A stretch of DNA of 34,671 nt from Spirochaetaceae bacterium (GCA_031283755.1 JAITBE010000020.1:1-34671), one strand, 5' to 3'. Counted from the first letter of the stretch, positions 7,963-17,887 are shown. Notes: a model not told the origin generated them from the sequence alone. A program made the numbers and translations.

Positions 7963-8020
7963 GTGCTCAAGAGAATAAGAGGACGGGCATGACAAACAGA
8001 AGGTTTGTCATGCCCTTTTT
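7963..8020 (+). promoter_or_regulatory. Attenuator-like leader upstream of hydrolase 8601..10433: conserved motif, antiterminator and terminator
   Basis: GTGCTCAAGAGAATAAGAGGACGGGCATGACAAACAGAAGGTTTGTCATGCCCTTTTT. Motif 7965-7981; terminator stem 7985-7997/8003-8015 plus T5; alternative stem GTGCTC (7963-7968)/GGGCAT (7985-7990). Confidence 0.7.
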
Positions 8021-8600
8021 ATGTTTTGAGCCTGTTTCAAAATCCCTTATTAAGGATGTATGTCTGTGTTGATACGTATATGTCCAAATCTATCTCAATT
8101 CGGATGTGTCGTTATTGGTAGCACAATTTCAAATGATTGCATCCATATTGGAGGTCTCAAATGCAAAGATGATTGATATAATGAAAAGGGTGGGTATTAC
8201 CCGAAATACCTGGTCAAAGGCAATAAAAAACACCAAGAATGCGGGAAATGTACCTCCGCGGAGCAAACTTGTTTGCTGGTATCTTAGGCGTTGTGTTATT
8301 TGAACCGGAGCAGGGTATTAAACCAGACTCCCGAATAAAAAACATTTATTTATGGATCACCAAGAAGGAGCGTTATGTCTATGAAAAATATTCCCGCTTT
8401 ACCGGTGAACTAATCTTCATGTTGATTTTTGCGCTGGTGGATAGGATGCAAAAACATCTTAAAAACTTTTGGGGAAATAATGATCACCTTTAAGGTACCT
8501 TTATGGCTGTTGAGCAGGAAAAGAGGTTCTTCCTGTTCTAAGAAAGAGGGTCTGTTTTAGGAATCTGAGAGGCCATTGCCTCAAAACAAAGGAGAATTTT

Positions 8601-10433
8601 ATGGAAAATCAGAAAAAAAACGCAAAAAAATGGCTCATAATTGCACTGGCATTGTGTCTTATAAGTGTAATCGGCGCTTCGTTTGTCCAAACAAGCAGCG
8701 GCAAGGTCATAGTAAAGGATCTCCGGTGGGAAACCACTAAGGGCTATCAGATGAGTGGTCTTTTGTTTGTTCCTGCGGGTACAAGTCCTGAAAAGCCAAT
8801 TCCGGGAATTGTAGTCAGTCATGGTATGTTTAACAATCGGGAGATGCAGGATCTTAACTATGTTGAACTTTCTCGACGGGGTTTTGTGGTTCTTTCCATG
8901 GATATGTTTAATCATGGTTATTCTGAAAATAGTACCAATCAAATCGGCGGGATCCTCTTGGGTATGTATGAAGCGGTAAAAATGCTGGATTCTTTGCCCT
9001 ATGTAGATTCATCGCGAATTGGGATCACAGGACATTCATTGGGCGGTATGTCCAGTAATATAGCTGTCAACATAGATAATGCGGCACCCCGTCGTTTAGT
9101 ATCAGCGGTCCTCCTCAACTGTGCGGATGCTACCTATGTCAATGATACGGGAGAGTTCGTCGATATTTACGGCGGCCGTGATGTGGGAATAGTTGCCGCT
9201 AAGTACGACGAATTTTTTATGCGTCAGGATGACGGGAAAGGAAACACCACTATTCCTCGGGAATATATCAATTATTCCAATGCTCAGTCATTTCTCCATT
9301 TTGGAACCAATCCGGCATCACTGGAAAAACGATCTGCTGAAACGCTTTACCACAAAACCATTGATGGGCAAGATGCCATACGTATAATTTATAATCCCGC
9401 TATCATCCATCCTTGGTCTCATTTTTCCCAACAATCTACCATCGCCACCATCAACTTCTTTACCGAATCTTTAGGTGTTCCCAATCCAATAGCCGCAGAA
9501 AATCAGATCTGGCAATTAAAAGTATTCTTTAATCTCCTCGGACTGGTGGGATTCGGTATATTTGTTGTCTCTTTTACCATCCTCATGTCATTTACGCCTT
9601 TTTTCTCAAGTCTAAGGGCAAAAGAGCCGCTTACGGCCGCCGATGGGGACAGGACTACTGTGCTTTGGTTTTGGATCGGTTTAATCGCCGCATGTCTTTT
9701 CGGAACCCTAATGTATGTCCCGATACTCAACGGATTCCCCAGCTTCACTACCGTCAAGACATGGAGTATTGCCCAAAGTTCACCTTTTGGAATAAGTATG
9801 TGGGCGGCATTCTGCGGAGTATTTTCAATAGTCCTCATGATTATAAGTTACCGGATCTACGGAAAAAAGAACGGTGTCAATTTAGCTGCACGAGGTGTCA
9901 TCCTTTCACTTCCAATACTGGGTAAAACACTACTCCTGGCACTTATCACCGTAACGGTCTCTTATGAACTGGTGTTTCTTGCCGGCTTTTTCTTTAAAAC
10001 CGATTTTAGGATTTGGACTTTGGCGATTAAGGCCTTTAATGCCGAAAAAATACGAATTGCCTTCTTTCCCTATCTTTGGCTTTTTCTTATATTTTATGTG
10101 GCGAATTCAGTGGCAATCAACACTTTTAACTTTATCAAAATCGGCAAAAAAGAATGGATCAACACGGTTATCGTCGCTATCTTTAATACATTACCACCGG
10201 CAATCTTGCTGCTGATACAGTATATCGGATTTGTTATTACCGGTGAACTGGGACTGGGGATAAGCACCAACATGGTCGTTGTTTGGCTATTCCCTATTAC
10301 GGTCATTCTACCGGCTACCGCAATAATATCAAGAAAAATTTATCGCATTACCAACAACCCATATCTTCCGGGTATTATCAACGGCATTATAGTTACTCTC
10401 ATTGCATGTACTAATACCCTTACGTGGTTATGA
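8601..10433 (+). CDS. Membrane-anchored alpha/beta-hydrolase with C-terminal multi-TM domain (paralogue of 5082..6989)
   Basis: 610 aa; IPGIVVSHGMFNNREMQDLNYVELSRRGFVVLSMDMFNHGYS, RIGITGHSLGGMSS; FKTDFRIWTLAIKAF matches FKTDFRFFTLSIKTL in the paralogue. AAAGGAG RBS. Confidence 0.85.
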   Translation: MENQKKNAKKWLIIALALCLISVIGASFVQTSSGKVIVKDLRWETTKGYQMSGLLFVPAGTSPEKPIPGIVVSHGMFNNREMQDLNYVELSRRGFVVLSMDMFNHGYSENSTNQIGGILLGMYEAVKMLDSLPYVDSSRIGITGHSLGGMSSNIAVNIDNAAPRRLVSAVLLNCADATYVNDTGEFVDIYGGRDVGIVAAKYDEFFMRQDDGKGNTTIPREYINYSNAQSFLHFGTNPASLEKRSAETLYHKTIDGQDAIRIIYNPAIIHPWSHFSQQSTIATINFFTESLGVPNPIAAENQIWQLKVFFNLLGLVGFGIFVVSFTILMSFTPFFSSLRAKEPLTAADGDRTTVLWFWIGLIAACLFGTLMYVPILNGFPSFTTVKTWSIAQSSPFGISMWAAFCGVFSIVLMIISYRIYGKKNGVNLAARGVILSLPILGKTLLLALITVTVSYELVFLAGFFFKTDFRIWTLAIKAFNAEKIRIAFFPYLWLFLIFYVANSVAINTFNFIKIGKKEWINTVIVAIFNTLPPAILLLIQYIGFVITGELGLGISTNMVVVWLFPITVILPATAIISRKIYRITNNPYLPGIINGIIVTLIACTNTLTWL

Positions 10434-10438
10434 AGTAG

Positions 10439-10473
10439 ATTTGTGAGAGAATCCGGTTGATTCTCTCACAAAT
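10439..10473 (+). terminator. Strong hairpin downstream of hydrolase 8601..10433
   Basis: ATTTGTGAGAGAATC-cggtt-GATTCTCTCACAAAT, 15-bp perfect stem. A second hairpin follows (gcaatttttcg...cgaaattgc then TATTTTTT). Confidence 0.65.
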
Positions 10474-10552
10474 CGTGCAATTTTTCGCCTTAGGGCTACG
10501 AAATTGCTATTTTTTAATAAAATTTGATCAAAAACCGAAATTTCCTCTCGCA

Positions 10553-11572
10553 TCACCGGATCAGCATCGCGTCCCCGTAACTGAAAAACCGGTACTTCTC
10601 CTGTACTGCCTGGGCATAGGTTTCCAGGATTTTTTCCCGGCCCGCAAAGGCCGAGACCAGCATCAGCAGGGTGGAACCGGGGGTGTGAAAATTGGTAAAG
10701 AGGGCATCCACCACTTTAAAGGAATAGCCTGGGTAAATAAAGATCGAAGTACTCCCCTCCCCCCGTTCCAGCCGGCCGGCCTTCCAGGCCGATTCCAGGG
10801 TACGGACACTGGTGGTTCCCACGGCAACGATCCTCCGTTTTTCCGCCTTGGCCCGCTCTATTTTATCCGCCGCTTCTTCGCCGATAGAAAAAATCTCCTC
10901 GTGCATGGGATGGTCTTCGATATTTTCGGCCCGCACCGGAAGGAAAGTCCCCAACCCCACATGCAGGGTGATATAGGCTGTCTCCATCCCCGCCGCTTCC
11001 AGCCGTCCCAGGAGTTCCCGGGTAAAGTGGAGCCCTGCGGTGGGGGCCGCCGCGGAACCCCAGGGCCCGGCATAGACCGTCTGGTAACGTTCGCTGTCCC
11101 CGGGGGTATCCTCCCGTTTGATATAGGGCGGCAGGGGGATGCGGCCGTGCAGGTCCAGCCAGTGATCATCAATGCTTCGGTCAAACCGGAGAAATCGGAA
11201 TTCCCCTTCGGCCCCGGTGATCTCCGCGCTGACCCCGCCTGAAAATACATAGCGGCTCCCGGGACGGCGGCGGTTTGAGCGCTGAACCAGGGTTTTCCAG
11301 GTCAGGACATCCTGTTTGGTAAGGAGGAGGAATTCCACCCGGGCGCCGGTTTTTTCCGCGGTTCCCCGCAGCCGGGCCTTGCGGACCCGGGAATTATTAA
11401 ACACCAGCAGGGATCGGGGTTCCAAAAGACCCGGCAGTTCCCCCACCAGGTGATGGCCGCTGCACCCCGTCCCCCGATCCAGCACCAAAAGCCGGCTCTG
11501 TCCCCGTTCCGCCGGAGGATACTGGGCGATGAGCGCCGGGGGAAGATCAAAAAAGAAAGCCCGGGTCTTCAT
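10553..11572 (-). CDS. queA: S-adenosylmethionine:tRNA ribosyltransferase-isomerase
   Basis: [97 protein letters not shown]. Track start at 11602 is also possible. Confidence 0.96.
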   Translation of the reverse strand: MKTRAFFFDLPPALIAQYPPAERGQSRLLVLDRGTGCSGHHLVGELPGLLEPRSLLVFNNSRVRKARLRGTAEKTGARVEFLLLTKQDVLTWKTLVQRSNRRRPGSRYVFSGGVSAEITGAEGEFRFLRFDRSIDDHWLDLHGRIPLPPYIKREDTPGDSERYQTVYAGPWGSAAAPTAGLHFTRELLGRLEAAGMETAYITLHVGLGTFLPVRAENIEDHPMHEEIFSIGEEAADKIERAKAEKRRIVAVGTTSVRTLESAWKAGRLERGEGSTSIFIYPGYSFKVVDALFTNFHTPGSTLLMLVSAFAGREKILETYAQAVQEKYRFFSYGDAMLIR

Positions 11573-12707
11573 GGTTTTTTCGGGAAAGGTTGAGATGTTC
11601 ATAGGCCTGAGGCGTTACCACCCTGCCCCGGGGGGTACGCTGGAGCAGCCCCGACTGAATAAGGTAGGGCTCGTAATAATCCTCCAAGGTGTCCACCGCC
11701 TCCCCCACGGAAATGGCCAGGGTTTCCGCTCCCACAGGTCCGCCCTGGTATCGTTCTATGATAATTCTGAGGATCTCCCGGTCATGCCGTTCCAAACCGA
11801 GGGAGTCGATCTCAAGCCGTTTAAGCCCTTCCTCCACCACCTCTTGGGTAATGGCGGCCTTCCCCATAACCTGGGCAAAGTCCCGCATCCGCCGGAGGAG
11901 CCGGTTCGCCACCCGGGGAGTTCCCCGGGCGGAGCTTGCCAAAAGAGCCGCGGCATCATCCTCAATAACGGCTTTGAGGATCCCTGCGGAACGGCGGACT
12001 ATAGCCTCCACGTCGGCCTGCTCGTAAAAGGAAAACCGGCAGGTGATCCCAAAACGGCTAATCAGAGGACTTGAAACATTCCCCGCCTTGGTGGTGGCCC
12101 CCACCAGGGTAAAGGGGGGTATGGGAATCCGAATGGTCCGGGCGCTGGGTCCCTGGCCGATGATCCAGTCCAACTCGTAGTCCTCCATGGCGATGTAGAG
12201 CATCTCCTCAATGGCGGGCTTAAGCCGGTGGATCTCGTCGATAAAAAAAACCGTTTTTTCCGCTACCGTGGTGAGGATCCCCGCCAGGTCCTTGGGTTTA
12301 TCCAAGGCCGGGGCGGAAGTTACCTTGAAGTCGACTTCCAGTTCCCGGGCCACCACCTGGGCCAGGGTCGTTTTCCCCAGTCCCGGAGGACCGATAAGGA
12401 AAAGATGATCCAGGCTCTCGTTCCGGGCCTTGGCGGCGGAAATAAAAATCCCCAGGTTTTCCTTCATCACCGCCTGGCCCAAAAATTCCCCAAGGCTCCG
12501 GGGCCGCAGGGATAGATCCCCCTCATCCCCGGTCTGGGGAATTTCAGGATGGAGAATCCCCGGGTCTACGGCCGGCCCGGCATTATTCCCCCGGGAGGGT
12601 GTCTTGCCGCGGGGAGTCGTCTCATGGGACAATTCATTTCTCATTGTTTTTTTGATCGGCATTTTATCCCGCTCCTCTGTTACGGATAATCCAGGGTTCC
12701 GGGGCAA
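11547..12707 (-). CDS. ruvB: Holliday junction branch migration helicase RuvB
   Basis: [26 protein letters not shown]-type Walker A ([19 protein letters not shown]), FIDEIHRL Walker [11 protein letters not shown]. Has an N-terminal extension; a downstream start is possible. Confidence 0.96.
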   Translation of the reverse strand: MPRNPGLSVTEERDKMPIKKTMRNELSHETTPRGKTPSRGNNAGPAVDPGILHPEIPQTGDEGDLSLRPRSLGEFLGQAVMKENLGIFISAAKARNESLDHLFLIGPPGLGKTTLAQVVARELEVDFKVTSAPALDKPKDLAGILTTVAEKTVFFIDEIHRLKPAIEEMLYIAMEDYELDWIIGQGPSARTIRIPIPPFTLVGATTKAGNVSSPLISRFGITCRFSFYEQADVEAIVRRSAGILKAVIEDDAAALLASSARGTPRVANRLLRRMRDFAQVMGKAAITQEVVEEGLKRLEIDSLGLERHDREILRIIIERYQGGPVGAETLAISVGEAVDTLEDYYEPYLIQSGLLQRTPRGRVVTPQAYEHLNLSRKNHEDPGFLF

Positions 12708-12745
12708 AACCCCACGAATTTCCAGGGTAAAGGTATTTACCCTGG

Positions 12746-13519
12746 TTATACCCCTTTTCCCGCCAATTTTTCCCGTTCCTCAAGGGCAAGGGGTCTTGAG
12801 GCGCCTTCCGCCAGGGCGCCTAAAAGCACCGGACCTATCCTAACCCGGTGGAGCTTCACCGGGTGCAGGTGAAAATAGGAAAAAACCCGGCGAATCTCCC
12901 GGTTTTTCCCTTCGATTAAAACAATCCGCAGGGATTTTTTCCCCAGCCGTTCTATTCCTGAGGATTGATAAAAAACCTGATCAATTATAACGCCCCGGAC
13001 AAAGTCCTCCAGCATCTTATCGGGAATGGGACCGGAAGCTTCTACCAGATATTCTTTTTCAATTTCCGCCGAAGGGTGGCTTATTTTCGCGGCAAAGCCG
13101 CCGTCATTGGTAAAGAGGATGAGCCCGGAAGAACGGAAATCCAGGCGGCCCACATGGTAGAGCCGCTCCCTAATATTCCCGGGGAGCAGTTCCTGTGCCA
13201 GGGGCCTTCCCTGGGGATCGGCGGAACTACAGATATACAGGGGAGGCTTGTGGAGGGCCAGATAATGAAAAGCCCGCTCCGGCCGCAAAAGAACCCCGTC
13301 CAGACAGACCTGCGCTTCCGGGGATACCTTTTCGCCGGGAGTGGACACGATCCGGCCGTTTACCGAAACCCTGCCCTCGGCGATGAGCTTTTCCGAAGCC
13401 CGCCGGGAAGCAACCCCGGCGTGGGCCAGGTAGACCTGCAACCTGAGGACTTGTTCCCCCTCCGGAAGGGCGGTTTCAACCTTGTCCGTCGAGTTCAAAC
13501 CGATCGCTCTCTTTTTCAT
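12746..13519 (-). CDS. RsuA/RluB-family rRNA pseudouridine synthase
   Basis: S4-like N-terminus ([31 protein letters not shown]), [51 protein letters not shown]. Confidence 0.92.
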   Translation of the reverse strand: MKKRAIGLNSTDKVETALPEGEQVLRLQVYLAHAGVASRRASEKLIAEGRVSVNGRIVSTPGEKVSPEAQVCLDGVLLRPERAFHYLALHKPPLYICSSADPQGRPLAQELLPGNIRERLYHVGRLDFRSSGLILFTNDGGFAAKISHPSAEIEKEYLVEASGPIPDKMLEDFVRGVIIDQVFYQSSGIERLGKKSLRIVLIEGKNREIRRVFSYFHLHPVKLHRVRIGPVLLGALAEGASRPLALEEREKLAGKGV

Positions 13520-14033
13520 CGAGTTTGGGAAGATCCGCGATAGTTTCCAGGCGGAAGAATTTCAAAAATTCCCGGGTAGTTCCGTATTGGATAGGTTTTC
13601 CGGGAATGTCCTTTTTCCCGGTTTCCCGGATCAGTCCCTTATCCAAAAGGAGCCGTATCATCGTATCCGCCTGCACCCCCCGGATCGCCTCAATTTCACT
13701 GCGGGTAATGGGCTGAGAATAGGCGATGATCGAGAGGGTTTCCAGGGCGGCCTTGGACAACTTGGACTCGTTTTTTTTACCGTACCGCTCTTTAAGATTA
13801 TCCCAGTACTCTTTTTTCGGAGATATCATCACTCCCCCGCCGATTCGGGACAATTCTACCCCCGAATCTTCCTGGGCATAGCGGTTTTCCAGGGCCTCCA
13901 AGGCTAACTTAACCACATCCCGGGAAAGGGCGGATATTCGGGAAAGGGCGGCTTCGTCTAAGGGGTCTGCCTCAAGGTATAAAATCGCCTCAATTAACGC
14001 TGTTTCTTTCTCCAACCGTAACTCCATGGACAC
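13476..14033 (-). CDS. scpB: Segregation and condensation protein B
   Basis: ALIEAILYLEADPLDEAALSRI..., LSKAALETLSIIAYSQPITRSEIEAIRGVQADTMIRLLLDKGLIRETGKKDIPGKPIQYGTTREFLKFF: ScpB. Confidence 0.94.
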   Translation of the reverse strand: MSMELRLEKETALIEAILYLEADPLDEAALSRISALSRDVVKLALEALENRYAQEDSGVELSRIGGGVMISPKKEYWDNLKERYGKKNESKLSKAALETLSIIAYSQPITRSEIEAIRGVQADTMIRLLLDKGLIRETGKKDIPGKPIQYGTTREFLKFFRLETIADLPKLDEKESDRFELDGQG

Positions 14034-14757
14034 CCTCGTAAGGCCGAATGACTATATCCCCAAACATACGATTCTGAAAAATAGAAACCGTCCGGGTTTT
14101 TACCGCCTCAAGAATCGCAAGGAAGGCGCAAACAATATCCATCACCGATCCATTCCGTACCAGGAGATCCGCAAAACTACACTCCCCCCGGATCTCCAGC
14201 AATTCCGACATGAGGGCGATTTTTTCATTGATAGATACCTCTTCATAGAGGTCGATGATCTGTTCCCCCGAAAGGTGCGTCATAAGGCCGGAAAAAGTCT
14301 TTAAAAGATCCCAAACATCGACCTTTTCCCAGAGGGTATCCTCCGTAAAGGGAAGGGCCCGCTGGAGTTTTTTCCGCTCGATAACCCATTCGGCCTCCCG
14401 TTCCTTTTCTTCCATAAGCTGGGAGAGTTTTTTAAATTTCTGATATTCCACGAGTTTTTCCACTAGTTCCTGCCGTGGGTCTTCTGCATCCTCATCGGCT
14501 TCGATTTCCACCGGTAAAAGCATCCGGGATTTTATATAGAGCAGGGTTGCCGCCATGACGTGAAATTCCGTCAATTCCTCCAGATCCAGGGCGGTACTGT
14601 ACTTTAAATAATCAAGGTATTGTTCGGTGATCTGCGCGACCGGGATGTCATAGATATTAACCTCGTTTTTTTTTATTAAAAAAAGCAGAAGGTCCAGCGG
14701 GCCTTCGAATTCATTTATTCTGAAATTTCGGACCGTATTTGAGTTTTGGATGTCCAT
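13990..14757 (-). CDS. scpA: Segregation and condensation protein A
   Basis: FEGPLDLLLFLIKKNEVNIYDIPVAQITEQYLDYL, EFHVMAATLLYIKSRMLLP: ScpA kleisin signatures. Confidence 0.95.
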   Translation of the reverse strand: MDIQNSNTVRNFRINEFEGPLDLLLFLIKKNEVNIYDIPVAQITEQYLDYLKYSTALDLEELTEFHVMAATLLYIKSRMLLPVEIEADEDAEDPRQELVEKLVEYQKFKKLSQLMEEKEREAEWVIERKKLQRALPFTEDTLWEKVDVWDLLKTFSGLMTHLSGEQIIDLYEEVSINEKIALMSELLEIRGECSFADLLVRNGSVMDIVCAFLAILEAVKTRTVSIFQNRMFGDIVIRPYEGVHGVTVGERNSVN

Positions 14758-15293
14758 TTGCTATCAGTATATCCCCCCGGGCCCGCATAGTAAATACCCT
14801 GACGGGGGAGTTCTTCCATAAAAACCCGGTAAGCCTTACCGGTCCGGGGATCCGCCGCGTCAGGAAAAAGTTCCAGCAAGGGAACCAGGGCGAACCGGCG
14901 TTCGGTAAGCCGGGGATGGGGAATTTCCAGTTCCGGGGGCTCGGACAAAACAAGGCCGCCGAAAAGGAGAATATCGATGTCCAGGGGACGTTCCCCCCAG
15001 CGGCGTTCCTTTTTCCGATCCCTGCCGAACCGGGCTTCGACGCGGTGGATATGTTCCAGCAATTCCCGGGGCTCTCCCCGGTAACGGCCCCCGAGGGCGG
15101 TATTAAGAAATCGGCTTTGATCCGTTACCTGGAGGGGATCGGTCTCAAAAAAAGAAGCGATCCGTATTTCCCCCAGTATTTCCCTCAAAACCCCCAGGGC
15201 ATCCCTCAGAATTCCGCGGGAATCCCCCTGGTTTGAGCCTAAGCCCAACACCACCGGGATTCCGGCCGCTTGCTCTGGTTCAGAAAAGACCAT
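14715..15293 (-). CDS. folK: 2-amino-4-hydroxy-6-hydroxymethyldihydropteridine pyrophosphokinase
   Basis: [75 protein letters not shown]. Confidence 0.95.
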   Translation of the reverse strand: MVFSEPEQAAGIPVVLGLGSNQGDSRGILRDALGVLREILGEIRIASFFETDPLQVTDQSRFLNTALGGRYRGEPRELLEHIHRVEARFGRDRKKERRWGERPLDIDILLFGGLVLSEPPELEIPHPRLTERRFALVPLLELFPDAADPRTGKAYRVFMEELPRQGIYYAGPGGYTDSKWTSKTQIRSEISE

Positions 15294-16554
15294 CTATCCC
15301 CCGGGACGGAGGCCGTCCCGGCCCCCGTCCCGGGACCTTCTCTTTGGCGGGGGAAGCTTCTCCGGCCGGCCGGCCGGGCCCTCTTTTTTCCGCCGGAACC
15401 TTTTTCTCCTCTACCGGCGCGCTGTCCGCCGGAGGAGCCGGTTCTTCGGGGCTTTCCTCCGGAACTTTCCGGGGAACGGCCTTTTCGGGCCGGGAAAACT
15501 CCCGGCCGGGGAATATAAGCTGCCTGAGTTTCTGCTCCACCTCCCGGGCGAATTCGGGATTATCTTCCAAATACATCTTGGCATTTTCCCGGCCCTGGCC
15601 GACCTTTTCTTCTCCATAAGAAAACCAGGCCCCTTTTTTGTCGATAATTTCATACTTAACCGCCGCGTCCAATAGGCTTCCAATGGCAGATACTCCCTTA
15701 CCGAACATGATCTCCAACTCCGCCTTCCTGAAGGGGGGAGCAACCTTATTTTTAACCACCTTGACCTTGACCCGGTTCCCGATAGCGTCGGACTCTCCCT
15801 TTTCTCCCTTTTCTATGGTGTCCATCTTGCGGACCTCCAGCCGAACCGAAGCATAGAATTTAAGGGCGTTTCCGCCGGTAGTGGTTTCGGGATTACCGAA
15901 CATGATCCCGATTTTCATCCGGATCTGGTTAATAAAGATCAGGATGGTCCGGGATTTACCGATGGTAGCGGTGAGTTTCCGCAGGGCCTGACTCATAAGC
16001 CGCGCCTGAAGGCCCATATGGGCGTCCCCCATATCCCCTTCAATCTCCGCCTGAGGGGTCAGGGCAGCCACGGAATCCACCACAATGACATCCACCGCCC
16101 CGGAACGAACCAGGCTTTCGGCAATCTCCAGGGCCTGTTCCCCGGTATCCGGCTGGGAAACCCAGAGTTCGTCAATATTTACCCCCAGATTTTTGGCATA
16201 TATGGGATCCAGGGCGTGTTCGGCATCCACAAAGGCGGCGATTCCCCCCAATTTTTGGGCCTCCGCAATAGCGTGGAGCGCCAAGGTAGTCTTTCCGGAA
16301 GACTCAGGGCCATAAATTTCGATGATCCTGCCCCGGGGATACCCTCCTATCCCCAAGGCCTCATCCAAAAGAATAGACCCCGTGGGAATAACATCTATCC
16401 CCGCCGCATTGGTATGATCCCCCAATTTTATCAGGGAACCGGAACCAAATTGCTTTTCTATCTGAAGCCGGGCCGTTTCCATGGCCTTTTCTTTTTCTTC
16501 ACCTGTGGCCAGAGGATTCCCCCGGGTCTTTTCAGATTCATTTATTTTTGCCAT
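15280..16554 (-). CDS. recA: Recombinase RecA with unusual basic Pro-rich C-terminal tail
   Basis: [77 protein letters not shown]. Start at MAKINESEK chosen over the upstream MIWLPY. Confidence 0.97.
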   Translation of the reverse strand: MAKINESEKTRGNPLATGEEKEKAMETARLQIEKQFGSGSLIKLGDHTNAAGIDVIPTGSILLDEALGIGGYPRGRIIEIYGPESSGKTTLALHAIAEAQKLGGIAAFVDAEHALDPIYAKNLGVNIDELWVSQPDTGEQALEIAESLVRSGAVDVIVVDSVAALTPQAEIEGDMGDAHMGLQARLMSQALRKLTATIGKSRTILIFINQIRMKIGIMFGNPETTTGGNALKFYASVRLEVRKMDTIEKGEKGESDAIGNRVKVKVVKNKVAPPFRKAELEIMFGKGVSAIGSLLDAAVKYEIIDKKGAWFSYGEEKVGQGRENAKMYLEDNPEFAREVEQKLRQLIFPGREFSRPEKAVPRKVPEESPEEPAPPADSAPVEEKKVPAEKRGPGRPAGEASPAKEKVPGRGPGRPPSRGIDGLF

Positions 16555-16746
16555 CTTTTCCTCCTCCCCTCTATAAGGCAACCATATCAATCCTGCTTTA
16601 ATGCCGGAGCCTTTTCAAAGACTCAGGCTTCTAAACAACGCTCATAAAAAATAACACATATTTTTTTTGTTTACTATCGGTATTTACCCCTATGCAATCT
16701 TTCTCTGCCTATAGTAAACTAATATTATGAAGGGTGAAAATGTAAG

Positions 16747-17853
16747 ATGAATGCATTTGTCGTAACCGCCACCCGTTCCATGCGAGATTATGCCTCCCGG
16801 GTTGTTTATTACCTCTCAAAATTTCCCAGCTTTACTTCCCAAAGTTTTAATATGGACGGTGTACAGGCCCTAAAAACGGATCTTTTCGCCGACGGAGAAA
16901 TGGAAGTGGAAATTAATACCTCTTTACGGGGTAAGGATGTGGTCCTTTTTACCAGCTGCGCCCGTAATCAGGGGGGAATCGCGGTGGATGAGGCAAAAAT
17001 CGAGTTATATCACACGGTGGATGCCTTAAAACGCTCCCAAGCGGAAAATATCCTGGTCTTTGAGCCCTTTGTTTCCTGTTCCCGTTCCGACCGGACCATG
17101 CGGCGCAGTTCCGTAGGGCTTTGGGTTCATTTAAAGATCCTGGTCAGCCTGGGAACCACCCACATCATAACCTATCAGCTTCATTCGGATAAATCAAAAT
17201 CCATGGTGGATCCCGCTATCTGCGCCATTGATGATATTCCCGCCCTGACGCTGCTTAAAAAACGGCTCTGTGACGTTTATATCCGGGACCTCAAAACCCT
17301 GGAACAGGTGGTACGTCCCCATTGGGCCTTCTGTTCCGTGGATGCGGGGGGAGAAAAACTAGCGCGCCGTTTTGCCAATGCCTTTGGAGCGCCCCTGGTG
17401 GTGGCCCACAAGCAGCGGGATTATTCCCGCTCCAATTCCATTGAATCCATCAATATCCTTTCCGCCGAACCCATCGAAGGCAAGGTTTTATGGATCGTGG
17501 ACGATATGGTGGATACCGCGGGATCCGTGGAAAGTCTTATCCATGGCCTGGCTCCTCTGCGGCCGGCGGAAATAAACCTCATCGCGGTACACGCTATTTT
17601 TTCCGCCCCCGCCGCTGAACGGCTTACCCGGCTCTCTCAAGCGGGCCTTCTGCGGCATATCATGGTTACCGATACGGTATGCTGCCCCGGTTCACTGCCG
17701 GAGGAGATCCCCAACCTTGAGGTGGTTCCTTCGGCGGAGCTATCGGCGAAGGTAATCAGCACCGTCATAACCAATAGTTCCATGGGGAAACTCCTCACGG
17801 CCTTTAACGCGGAGGACTATTTAAAATCTCCTGATTTATTTAATCAGGATTGA
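16747..17853 (+). CDS. prs: Ribose-phosphate pyrophosphokinase (PRPP synthetase)
   Basis: DLFADGEMEVEINTSLRGKDVVLFTSC, ILVFEPFVSCSRSDR, LWIVDDMVDTAGSVESLI PRPP-binding loop. Confidence 0.88.
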   Translation: MNAFVVTATRSMRDYASRVVYYLSKFPSFTSQSFNMDGVQALKTDLFADGEMEVEINTSLRGKDVVLFTSCARNQGGIAVDEAKIELYHTVDALKRSQAENILVFEPFVSCSRSDRTMRRSSVGLWVHLKILVSLGTTHIITYQLHSDKSKSMVDPAICAIDDIPALTLLKKRLCDVYIRDLKTLEQVVRPHWAFCSVDAGGEKLARRFANAFGAPLVVAHKQRDYSRSNSIESINILSAEPIEGKVLWIVDDMVDTAGSVESLIHGLAPLRPAEINLIAVHAIFSAPAAERLTRLSQAGLLRHIMVTDTVCCPGSLPEEIPNLEVVPSAELSAKVISTVITNSSMGKLLTAFNAEDYLKSPDLFNQD

Positions 17854-17887
17854 ACAGGTTTCAAAAATCGGCTGGTCTTTCCACCGG

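Noticed and set aside
8538-8942. 134-aa minus-strand ORF overlapping the start of the second hydrolase
   Set aside because: Antisense to the hydrolase coding region, no recognisable domain.
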